Positions 51,530 through 60,007 of a stretch of DNA of 64,000 nucleotides are shown here, in pieces; within the stretch, counting starts at the first letter, position 1; each line of letters starts with the position of its first letter. The notes under the pieces were generated by a model that searched no databases, was not told the DNA's origin, and saw only the letters and a program-made list of their open reading frames with translations. The stretch lies in assembly GCF_027359355.1 (NCBI RefSeq), contig NZ_CP114777.1, positions 1,178,001 through 1,242,000 of the forward strand. The letters are read 5' to 3'. Source of the stretch: Prochlorococcus marinus str. MIT 1214. GTDB lineage: Bacteria; Cyanobacteriota; Cyanobacteriia; PCC-6307; Cyanobiaceae. Made by a program: the position numbers and the translations under genes.

Positions 51530-54500
51530 CTATATATTTATTTCAAGAGACTTAATCATTGAATATAACCTTCTAGCTAATAAAGAGAATTTTCTATTTG
51601 AGATCTTTTTAAGTCTTTCATTTTCCAAGATAGATCTTTTTTTATTGAAAGACTTTTTCTCAATGACATACTTAATAATTCCTTCAGCAATATCTTCAGG
51701 ATTAAAGCCTTGACAGACATCAACCAAATCTAATACGTCATTGAATATTGAAGATGGAGTTACTAAAACTGGTCGATTAGAGGCAAGACCGTGCCGAACA
51801 GAAGCACTAGAAGATTCTTGTGATTCTTGATATGGAAAAACGACCGATTGATATTTTGAAAGAATATTTAAAGTTTCGATATCACTCATGAATTTATTAT
51901 TTATGAAAATATACTTAGCCAAGTTTAATTCATTTACCAATGAAACCAATTCTTCATAGACATAAAGATAATCCTCACTATAAATAGCTGAATAAATATC
52001 AAGATATATATTTATATTTTTTTTTCTCAATATATTAATAGCTAAAATAAGTTGTTTGAAACCTTTATTTGGTAAACAAAAACCATAAGAAGCAATTCTT
52101 ATTTTGTTTTTCAATCTAAATGATCTTTTCAAAGGACTAGAATTATTTTGATTAGGCGAGAAATCTAAAATTCCATGAGGAAATAAGCTTACATTGTCTA
52201 TCAAGCCTTGACCTTTTAATCTATTTAAGTCATCAATAGTATGGACTAAAATCCTATCACACTTTTTTAAACTATTAATTAACTTAGATACTTTTTTAGA
52301 TTCATTATTTACGGGAGCAATCGTAGAATGCATTATTATGATTGTATTAATTCGGGCTTGAGATAATAAATTTATAAGATTATGAAATCTATCAAAATCA
52401 AAGAAGCTAAAATTAAATTGAATAATTATCGAAGTAATATTTAATGATTTAATGTTATCTATGAGAAGACTGAAGTCATCAACTTTAGAATCTATATTCC
52501 AGCTAGGTATTATCTCATAATCATTCTTTATATTGTTATTTGAGGATTCACTAAGAGGGGTAAAAAGAAAAATTTTACCAGGAAGAAATTCAAGTAAATG
52601 TTTCGTATAGGATGCGATACCACATCTGCTATTAAATGTAGAAATAAAACCTAACCTAATTGAAGGATCAATCTTAGTAATGAATTGATCTTCAACAAAT
52701 TGCTTATTCTTAAGAGCCACATTATTCCAAGTCATTTTTTCAACGGCAGACCTTGCTGCTATTGTTTTTTTTCTAACCTCCTCTTTGGGAAGTATATAGA
52801 CCTCCTTTATTAACTCGCCTAAATGTAAACAAGAAGGTTCAGCCCAGCAAGAAAAGTCTAATCTGAAATGTGATTTAGATTGTACAAATTGATAATCAAC
52901 CAACCAACTATTTTTACTATTACAAAAATCCAATTGTCCTCCCCAATTTGTAGTAATTACTGGAACTCCTATTAACATTGCCTCCGCTATTGGCAATCCA
53001 AATCCTTCGCCTCTACTTGGAGCAACTAAAAGATCTGATTGTTTGTATAAAGACTTAATTTGACTATCATTCAAATCATCCTTAATTAAAATTACATCGG
53101 GGAAATTAGAATAGGTTTGTCTAGCTTGTTCCAATATCGAATCAATCTTATTATGTGGATTATCAAAAGTCTTTACAATCAAAGAAACATCGTCACTATC
53201 ACTAAATGAATTAGCATAAGCTTTTATTAAAATATCTACACCTTTCCTTGGAAAGCAAGATGAAATATGTAAAATTTTAAATTTCTTAGCTTTAACTTTG
53301 AAATCTATTGTTGATTTAATATTCTTAAAATGATCTAATCCCAATCCAGATACTTTAATTGGTAATTGCACGCCATTATCAATAAGTATTTTTTTTACTT
53401 GCTCCGACATAACAGTCATACCCTGAAGATTAGCATTGAAATCGTTAACCCATTGAGACGGGAACTCCGACTCTTCCCAACCATAAGAATGCAATAAATT
53501 AATTACTCCTTTTGCATCATTAACTCTGGGAGGATATAGATTGCGGCTACAAATAAAAATACTGTTTTTACTTTCTATGGACTTCTGATATAGTTTATTA
53601 ATCATTTGATTCTTCTCTAAAAAATCTTGATCAGGTTGATAGTCTCCTAGACCTTCCGTACAAAATAGTTCAACATTTTGGCCTAGATTTTCCATAGCTA
53701 AAGCAAAATTTTTATTTAGAATTGCTAGACTATATGAAGAATCAAATGGACCTTCTATCTTCCAGGTAAATTGATCAGTAATTTTGGATCTTCTTAGAAG
53801 TTCAATTTTCTTTGACTGATTATTAATTATTGAAATAGCTGAAGCTAATGACTTCAAATATCGAATTTGAAGCTTATTCCTATGTTTTACTAGTGGACTT
53901 TCTCCCAGATTTTCTAATAATATATGATATTGATTCTTTATTAAATAATTAAAATTAGATTTATTTTTATCTGATAAACTTGATTTACTATCAATTACTT
54001 GTTTCAGTGATTTTATTGTCTTTATAGAGGTTTTTTTCCATGAATAGTTTTTCCTTCTTTCTTTAGAATTGGAACAAATAGATTGATAAAATATATTATC
54101 TGTGAGGCTTTTTTGAATTAAATATGATATCTCTTTCACATTGTAAGGATCAAAAAGAAATCTCTGATCTCCAAGAAGCTCAGGCAAGCTAGTTAGATTA
54201 GAAGCAATAACAGGCGCACCACAATGCATTGCCTCTAATACTGGTAATCCAAACCCCTCATGCAATGAAGGGAAAATCAGCAAATAGCAAGTACGATATA
54301 AATTAGCGAGTTCAATGTCAGTTATGAAGCCAAGAAAAACAACATATTCTGGGGGCAAACCAAAATTAATCATCCACTCTTGAATTAAAGATTTTTCCTC
54401 ATCTGTATAAGGTCCAGTCAATACTAATTTATGTTTAAAGATCAGTTGTACAGGAAGTGAGGCATAAGCTTCAATTAATCGAGATAAGTTCTTTCTGGGA

Positions 54501-55195
54501 TCAGTAGCCCCACAATATAATAAAAATTTTCCTAAATATGCTGTATCAACATTTAAATTAGAAACTACTGGCGTGAATTTATTGTCATTGCAGGCCGCAG
54601 AAATATTAAATATCAAATCAGATTTTATGTCCAAATATTGATTAGCTTCTCTTAGAGAAGATTGAGAAATAGCAAGCAAGCCATCTAAGTTTGACAATTC
54701 TTCAATTTTTTTCAAATAAAACAGTTTGAATTCCTGATCATTATTTAAATACTGATCACTATGAATTAAAGGTATTAAATCATATATAATTGATACAATG
54801 GGTGGTAATTGAAAAGACTTGTCATGACTTACTAAAGTATTATTTCTAAATCCATCGAAAAAACTTGTAATTAAAATAATGTCAGCATTAATTAAAGATA
54901 ATGCATAACTTCTTAACTGAGTTGATAACCAAAAACTTGAATATTTCCCAGAATAAGATTCGTTAAGGTCTCCAACTGTTGGACATTGAAAGTAAGTTAA
55001 ATTATAGTTTTTATTATTTAATTCATCAATAAAATCATTTCTCAAATCAAATAAATTAGAATTAGTAAATAAGATATATTCATTCTTAGGATAATATTTG
55101 ATTAGTGCTTTTGTAATTTCTAAACAATATCTACCTATACCTCTTTTACGATTTCCATCAATTTGTAATCCCTGTAAATCAATGACAATTTTCAT
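51530..55195 (-). CDS. Giant glycosyltransferase with three GT-B (GT4-like) modules
   Basis: A 1221-residue protein. Module 1 (1-400) starts [21 protein letters not shown] and has [16 protein letters not shown] near 312. A helical linker follows. Module 2 (about 455-810) has [17 protein letters not shown] and [16 protein letters not shown] near 728. Module 3 (about 815-1221) starts [18 protein letters not shown] and carries a weaker [17 protein letters not shown] near 1120. Modules 1 and 2 keep the donor-binding E-x7-E pattern. The fusion could build a short oligosaccharide in sequence. Its ATG overlaps the upstream methyltransferase stop by four bases. Confidence 0.9.
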   Translation of the reverse strand: MKIVIDLQGLQIDGNRKRGIGRYCLEITKALIKYYPKNEYILFTNSNLFDLRNDFIDELNNKNYNLTYFQCPTVGDLNESYSGKYSSFWLSTQLRSYALSLINADIILITSFFDGFRNNTLVSHDKSFQLPPIVSIIYDLIPLIHSDQYLNNDQEFKLFYLKKIEELSNLDGLLAISQSSLREANQYLDIKSDLIFNISAACNDNKFTPVVSNLNVDTAYLGKFLLYCGATDPRKNLSRLIEAYASLPVQLIFKHKLVLTGPYTDEEKSLIQEWMINFGLPPEYVVFLGFITDIELANLYRTCYLLIFPSLHEGFGLPVLEAMHCGAPVIASNLTSLPELLGDQRFLFDPYNVKEISYLIQKSLTDNIFYQSICSNSKERRKNYSWKKTSIKTIKSLKQVIDSKSSLSDKNKSNFNYLIKNQYHILLENLGESPLVKHRNKLQIRYLKSLASAISIINNQSKKIELLRRSKITDQFTWKIEGPFDSSYSLAILNKNFALAMENLGQNVELFCTEGLGDYQPDQDFLEKNQMINKLYQKSIESKNSIFICSRNLYPPRVNDAKGVINLLHSYGWEESEFPSQWVNDFNANLQGMTVMSEQVKKILIDNGVQLPIKVSGLGLDHFKNIKSTIDFKVKAKKFKILHISSCFPRKGVDILIKAYANSFSDSDDVSLIVKTFDNPHNKIDSILEQARQTYSNFPDVILIKDDLNDSQIKSLYKQSDLLVAPSRGEGFGLPIAEAMLIGVPVITTNWGGQLDFCNSKNSWLVDYQFVQSKSHFRLDFSCWAEPSCLHLGELIKEVYILPKEEVRKKTIAARSAVEKMTWNNVALKNKQFVEDQFITKIDPSIRLGFISTFNSRCGIASYTKHLLEFLPGKIFLFTPLSESSNNNIKNDYEIIPSWNIDSKVDDFSLLIDNIKSLNITSIIIQFNFSFFDFDRFHNLINLLSQARINTIIIMHSTIAPVNNESKKVSKLINSLKKCDRILVHTIDDLNRLKGQGLIDNVSLFPHGILDFSPNQNNSSPLKRSFRLKNKIRIASYGFCLPNKGFKQLILAINILRKKNINIYLDIYSAIYSEDYLYVYEELVSLVNELNLAKYIFINNKFMSDIETLNILSKYQSVVFPYQESQESSSASVRHGLASNRPVLVTPSSIFNDVLDLVDVCQGFNPEDIAEGIIKYVIEKKSFNKKRSILENERLKKISNRKFSLLARRLYSMIKSLEINI

Positions 55196-56409
55196 AACTT
55201 AATATCTTTATTTAAATCCACAAAAATTTTCTTAGCTTCTTCCGAAGTATTAAAATAAGAGTCTAAGTTTCTTTCATGATTTACAACTAAGTCATAATCT
55301 TCCTTTAACTTTTTGCTTTTTCTTACAAGTTTATATTGACAAATTCGGTAGCCAAAGTTATCAATCTTTTTCTCCAGATATCTAAGAAGAAAAAAAATAG
55401 ATTGAATTTTATATAATTTTTTTATGGTAACTATATATAGTTCTGTATTAATAGAAAAATTATATAAACTTTTATAGATTTTTTTTGATCTGACCATCAA
55501 CCTCCACATTTTTCTTTTTAATTTTATTATTTTCTTAACAAACTTAATTAAAAAGTTCGTATGATATATTCTTCGTAGGAATAGTATTTGCCTTTCTAAC
55601 TCTATAATCCTTCTTCGCAATGTAAAAATGGCTTCATCATATTGTGCATATCGATTCATGGTTAAATTGTCAAAATCTATTGCTGCTTCGAGTGTTGTTT
55701 GAGCTAATCTCATATCTCTTTGTATCAGGTTAACATCATCGAAAATAGAGTTATTTCTCAAATTAGACTTTGTCGCTATTAATACGAGATCTTGAGCAAC
55801 TCCATTGAGTATCTTGGTCAATTTATCAGAATCAGAATATTGCAATGGTCCGCCATTAATAAAATAATATTTTTGTTGAGTAAAGCCAGCTCTTTTGACC
55901 ATAAAAGCTAATAAATCAGGATGTATTGGAGTTATATGAGTAGGATCAATATGAAAAGATTTAGTCGAGACTAGAAGGTTATCAATACTAGGAGTCTCTA
56001 GAAGAAGCAAACCATCAGGCTTCAAAATTCGTTTAGCTTTAACAAGAATTTCTTTAATTTTTTCATGCTCCATATGCTCAATAACATGAAAAGCGCTAAC
56101 TATAGAAAAACTTTCTGCAGAAAATTCATCTAATAGCGATAAAGCATCTCCCTCTTTAATAATTAGATTGAAATCCTTGGATTCCTTAACCATCTCACTG
56201 TCTAACTCAATACCAATAGACTGAAAACCCCTAGCATTACATTTCTGAATCCATTCACCTCTACCAGAGCCTATATCTAACAGAGAAGGATCATTATCTA
56301 TATTTAAAACATAATCTATTAAGCCATCATAATTTGAAAGAATTTTAATTATTTGGCTTCTACTCCCACGAAATGTATTCTCAAATTCTTTATAAAAATC
56401 TGAATCCAT
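55192..56409 (-). CDS. SAM-dependent methyltransferase with coiled-coil C-terminus
   Basis: A 405-residue protein. The N-terminal class I methyltransferase domain has LLDIGSGRGEW (43-53), GIELD, FHVIEHM and LKPDGLLLLETPS. The C-terminal 160 residues are Lys/Arg-rich with an aromatic character and predicted helices, possibly for membrane or partner binding. The layout recalls WbdD-type enzymes, in which a methyltransferase caps a polymer and a coiled coil measures its length, though I see no kinase domain. Overlaps the giant glycosyltransferase gene by four bases, so the two likely act together. Confidence 0.85.
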   Translation of the reverse strand: MDSDFYKEFENTFRGSRSQIIKILSNYDGLIDYVLNIDNDPSLLDIGSGRGEWIQKCNARGFQSIGIELDSEMVKESKDFNLIIKEGDALSLLDEFSAESFSIVSAFHVIEHMEHEKIKEILVKAKRILKPDGLLLLETPSIDNLLVSTKSFHIDPTHITPIHPDLLAFMVKRAGFTQQKYYFINGGPLQYSDSDKLTKILNGVAQDLVLIATKSNLRNNSIFDDVNLIQRDMRLAQTTLEAAIDFDNLTMNRYAQYDEAIFTLRRRIIELERQILFLRRIYHTNFLIKFVKKIIKLKRKMWRLMVRSKKIYKSLYNFSINTELYIVTIKKLYKIQSIFFLLRYLEKKIDNFGYRICQYKLVRKSKKLKEDYDLVVNHERNLDSYFNTSEEAKKIFVDLNKDIKL

Positions 56410-56501
56410 AATACTTAATTAATTCAGTTTTAAAGTTTAAAATTCATAATAGTTGCTACTCTCTACAATAATTTTATACAACTTGATTATTACTCATAGT
56501 A

Positions 56502-56537
56502 CTCCTAAAAGGAGAGCAATTAGGGAAATTCCTAATT
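56502..56537. repeat. Two adjacent short palindromes
   Basis: CTCCTAAAAGGAG (56502-56514) and AATTAGGGAAATTCCTAATT (56518-56537) are two small hairpin-forming palindromes side by side, between the divergent methyltransferase and acetyltransferase genes. Neither has a T-tract of terminator quality. They could be operators or RNA structures in one of the leaders. Confidence 0.5.
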
Positions 56538-56638
56538 GAATGAAGAAGACTTTGAACCCATTGTACTATTATTGAAATACAAAAAATGAATCATACTAAA
56601 ACTAACATTAAAAAAATTTGAATCCTTAAATACTTTTG

Positions 56639-57103
56639 ATGAAAGGACTTTCACTAGTCAAACATGCTCCCACAGCTCCTGGTCTGCGTCTATTAGGAAT
56701 GGGAGCTAGGTTTCAACCAACAAATGGCCTCGTAAAACTTCAATCGTTTCTCAATGAAAACACTTTTTGGGCTAGGGGAAGAAATAAAAAACAAATTTGC
56801 ACAATGCTCTATCAAAGCACAGTAGTTGTAAGCCTTTGGAATCAGACTAAATTAATTGGATTTGGACGGGCAACTAGTGATCTTGTTTTTAGAGCTGTAC
56901 TGTGGGATATAGTTATTGCATCAGATCATCAAGGTCTTGGTATGGGGAAATTAATATTAGAAGCAATTTTAACAAATAAAAAGATTAAATCTGTTGAAAA
57001 GATTTACTTGATGACAACTAATAGTGCTGAATTTTACAAGCAATTAGGATTCACTAGCAACCATAATCAATCTTTGCTAATACTAAATCAAAATGAATTA
57101 TGA
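56639..57103 (+). CDS. GNAT-family N-acetyltransferase
   Basis: A 154-residue GNAT-fold protein. The acetyl-CoA loop DHQGLGMGKLILEAIL and the late YLMTTNSAEFYKQLGF are typical. A TTG one codon upstream (56636) is an alternative to ATG 56639. It resembles a conserved cyanobacterial protein rather than an island gene, so it may mark the resumption of core sequence. Substrate unknown. Confidence 0.88.
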   Translation: MKGLSLVKHAPTAPGLRLLGMGARFQPTNGLVKLQSFLNENTFWARGRNKKQICTMLYQSTVVVSLWNQTKLIGFGRATSDLVFRAVLWDIVIASDHQGLGMGKLILEAILTNKKIKSVEKIYLMTTNSAEFYKQLGFTSNHNQSLLILNQNEL

Positions 57104-57125
57104 TCATTAATTAATTTAGTAATCT

Positions 57126-58613
57126 CTAAAGTAATAAATCTACAATAGTTTTATCGAAACCATCCTTTAAAAATTTAAAACAAGATTGAAACTTGGAAAT
57201 ACGGAACTTAATTTCTTCTTCCATGCACAAATCTAAAGTATTTAATAGATTAAATTCATAAATCCATTTATCAATATTAGAAAGGTCCAGTAGCTGGAAA
57301 CTCTGATTTGCGTCAACAAGATCTGCGATCTCTTTGTGAGAGGGAATATCACTAGCAATAACTCTCAAACCAAGAGCGGCAGCATCCAAAACTGGAATTC
57401 CAAAGCCCTCAACACATGATGGTGAAACAAAAGCGTAAGCATTTAAAAATAACCACGCCTTTTCATTTTCATCTACATAATCTAATAATTTAATACTGGC
57501 ATCTCCTTCACACATTTTCTTAATATCGTCACCATATTGATCATCATGAAGCTTGCCAGCTATACATAAATCAAAATCCTGACTAGCAAGCTCACTATTT
57601 TTAAATATATTTATTAAAAAATGAAGATTCTTCCGTGGAACAACTGAAGAATTGAACAAAATAAATTTATTTTTAAGACCTCTTAAATTCTTAACTTTAC
57701 TAGCTAAATTTAACTTGTCTATATTTAATGATGGCAGTGGATATATTATATTTTGATAATCAAAAGAATGGGATTTTTCTAGTAGTAAGCATACTTTATC
57801 TCTAGAGGTTTTGGAAATAAAGCAACTTTTAGTCCGCATAGCATCTTTCAATCGATTATAAAAGTCGAATGGATGATCAGGATGTTTTGAAAAAGAAAGT
57901 GGTATAAAATCCATAATAATCTGTAGGATACTAGAATTTTTTTTTGTATTCCTTATCACATCAATACTTAATGGACAAGATGTAATCAATAAATCTATTT
58001 TTGACTTTCTTAAGTCAATACTTGGAGACTTAGGTAAAAGTCTTTTACTTCTTAAAGTGCATAGATGATAAATATCTCTAATAGATAAGAAACCTGATAT
58101 TTTTGAAAGATAGCTTACTCTTTCTTGTCCAAAATAAGGACTATTCTCATAGTTATATAAGTTTATTAATCGTCCTGAAAATTTACCTCTACAGATATAA
58201 AATCTTAATACAGAAAATAACAACTTGATCGTCTGACGAGATCCGCTTTTTAACTTTATACACTTATTTACAAATTTCGTAATTAAATCTTCTTCAAAAT
58301 CAGATTCTCTCTTTATTTTATTCATTCGATTTTTAGGATCACAAAATTGATCCAGAATATCTGCACAGTCAACTTCTCTTACTGACTGTGCACTCATGGA
58401 AGATTTCATTAATGGGTTCAATCGTTGACCATAAAATCCAGTTATTAAATAAACTTCTGCTCCAAGATCAGATAAAGAACTTATTAAAGCTTTGGATAAA
58501 TATGCAATTCCTCGATGCTCTGCCTGTTCAAGATCAATAGCGGTAAATGCTACTCGCAAATGGGAGAGCGGCTTTTCTTTGGAATTAATCGAATCAGCCA
58601 ATTCAATACCCAT
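57126..58613 (-). CDS. GT4-family glycosyltransferase
   Basis: A 495-residue enzyme starting at ATG 58613 (the frame opens at TTG 58619). LRVAFTAIDLEQAEHRGIAY at the start, FILFNSSVVPRKNLHFLI in the linker, and SPSCVEGFGIPVLDAAALG with the E-x7-D/E donor motif are typical of GT-B retaining enzymes. A non-canonical insertion lies at about 90-180, rich in Lys/Arg/Tyr. Probably part of surface glycan assembly. Confidence 0.88.
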   Translation of the reverse strand: MGIELADSINSKEKPLSHLRVAFTAIDLEQAEHRGIAYLSKALISSLSDLGAEVYLITGFYGQRLNPLMKSSMSAQSVREVDCADILDQFCDPKNRMNKIKRESDFEEDLITKFVNKCIKLKSGSRQTIKLLFSVLRFYICRGKFSGRLINLYNYENSPYFGQERVSYLSKISGFLSIRDIYHLCTLRSKRLLPKSPSIDLRKSKIDLLITSCPLSIDVIRNTKKNSSILQIIMDFIPLSFSKHPDHPFDFYNRLKDAMRTKSCFISKTSRDKVCLLLEKSHSFDYQNIIYPLPSLNIDKLNLASKVKNLRGLKNKFILFNSSVVPRKNLHFLINIFKNSELASQDFDLCIAGKLHDDQYGDDIKKMCEGDASIKLLDYVDENEKAWLFLNAYAFVSPSCVEGFGIPVLDAAALGLRVIASDIPSHKEIADLVDANQSFQLLDLSNIDKWIYEFNLLNTLDLCMEEEIKFRISKFQSCFKFLKDGFDKTIVDLLL

Positions 58614-58915
58614 GAACAATTTTTTTGATTATTGTATTTGCTATTAGTAATTTATCATTAATTAATAGGAATTCTAAACTTAAATAGACTGGGAAATATG
58701 AAAAATAAACTATATGTAGATACAAAAAATAGAAGAAGCAAATAAACACTATATATTTGCAACATTAAAGGTTAATAAACTTCATCTATTCATAATAAAT
58801 GATTTAATCACACTTTTCGTCACTAAATAAATTTAATATGATACAAATAAGCATTTCTTACATTTGGCTCTTAATAATCTTTCGTATCAATAAAAATAAT
58901 TTTGTTATACAAAAA
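58614..58915. other. AT-rich intergenic region between glycosyltransferase and tRNA-Gly
   Basis: About 300 bases of AT-rich sequence without an open frame above 20 codons. It marks the right-hand edge of the envelope island. I looked for repeats of the adjacent tRNA 3' end here and elsewhere in the island and saw none. Confidence 0.5.
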
Positions 58916-58987
58916 AGCGGATGAAGAGATTCGAACTCTCGACATTCTCCTTGGCAAGGAGATGCTCTACCACTGAGCTACATCCGC
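58916..58987 (-). tRNA. tRNA-Gly (anticodon GCC)
   Basis: A complete 72-base cloverleaf on the minus strand: acceptor GCGGATG pairs with CATCCGC, D arm GCTC-AGTGGTA-GAGC, anticodon stem TCTCC/GGAGA with loop TTGCCAA (anticodon at 58955-58953), and T arm with TTCGAAT. The 3' CCA is not encoded. A run of six T follows and may end transcription. Confidence 0.97.
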
Positions 58988-59068
58988 AAGGGAGTTATTT
59001 TCCTTAACTCTAAGCATGCCTCAACATAGGGGCTATGGTCAATTGATTTTTTTAATTGACAAAATTAT

Positions 59069-59545
59069 TCAACTTATAGCCTTCATCAGAGATCCCATCT
59101 CTAACGCTTGAAGAGCGTAACTCCAACCTAAATTATTTTTTATCCCAGCCCTCTCAAGCGCCTGTTGCATAGTATCAGTAGTGAGAACCCCAAAAATGAT
59201 TGGAACTCCTGTTTCCCTTGAAACATTAGCAATTCCTTTACTAGCTTCTGAAACCACGACATCAAAGTGAGGAGTATCTCCTCTGATAACAGCTCCAAGA
59301 GTTATAACCACATCATATTTACCTTTCCGAGCTAAAGCTTGTGAAACCAGCGGCAGTTCGAAAGAACCTGGAACCCAAGCAATATCCAATTGAGGACTTG
59401 TCTGTGAAGTATCAATTCCATGTCTTGATAAACAATCCAAACAACCACTTAAAATTTTATTAGTAATCAAATCATTAAACCTTGCTATGACAATAGCAAT
59501 TCTTAAATTTGATGCACCTGTAAAAGTACCTTCGATGGTGGTCAT
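59069..59545 (-). CDS. ribH: 6,7-dimethyl-8-ribityllumazine synthase
   Basis: Catalyses the penultimate step of riboflavin synthesis. The 158-residue protein has [41 protein letters not shown] (with the catalytic His) and [21 protein letters not shown], all intact. Normal length for the icosahedral enzyme. Lies downstream of psbZ on the same strand with a gap of about 108 bases. Confidence 0.96.
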   Translation of the reverse strand: MTTIEGTFTGASNLRIAIVIARFNDLITNKILSGCLDCLSRHGIDTSQTSPQLDIAWVPGSFELPLVSQALARKGKYDVVITLGAVIRGDTPHFDVVVSEASKGIANVSRETGVPIIFGVLTTDTMQQALERAGIKNNLGWSYALQALEMGSLMKAIS

Positions 59546-59653
59546 TTTAAGAGGCTAAATAATACTTATAACACTAACCCCTAACAGGCAATTTAATCCA
59601 TCAATCACATAGATAATCCCAATTTATTCTATTAAATCAAAGGCTAAATCAAT

Positions 59654-59869
59654 TTATACACTCATTTGATGAGTGATGTATTCACCTACTAATGCTTGAA
59701 GTAGAACCAAATGGAACCAAACACCTGCAAGAATCTCAATCTTTTTAATGTTTGGGTTTCTATTGTCTTCTGGATTAGTTTGGGTCATATAAAAGACCGG
59801 AACACCAATTACCAAAAGAAGTGAAGAGAATAAAAGTGCGTTCGCGACGATAGAATTAATAGCCAGCAT
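59654..59869 (-). CDS. psbZ: Photosystem II reaction centre protein PsbZ
   Basis: A 71-residue thylakoid membrane protein with two hydrophobic helices. The segment LLFSSLLLVIGVPVFYMTQTN matches the N-terminal helix and following loop of PsbZ (Ycf9), and the second helix is IEILAGVWFHLVLLQALVG. It is slightly longer than the usual 62 residues. PsbZ lies at the edge of photosystem II and helps stabilise antenna contacts. Confidence 0.85.
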   Translation of the reverse strand: MLAINSIVANALLFSSLLLVIGVPVFYMTQTNPEDNRNPNIKKIEILAGVWFHLVLLQALVGEYITHQMSV

Positions 59870-60007
59870 AGTTGAAGCTGCAGAAAAATTTCTGAATATT
59901 CAATAATTGTCCCATGTCAGTGTTTTTTTAACGTATTCATCTTCATATTTGTAGCGAGGCTTCACATGCAAAAACAATTTATTCTTCTAATATGCATTGA
60001 TTAAGGA

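Noticed and set aside
58916-58987. tRNA-Gly as a site-specific integration point for the envelope island.
   Set aside because: No integrase gene and no repeat of the tRNA 3' end were found at the other boundary within the window.
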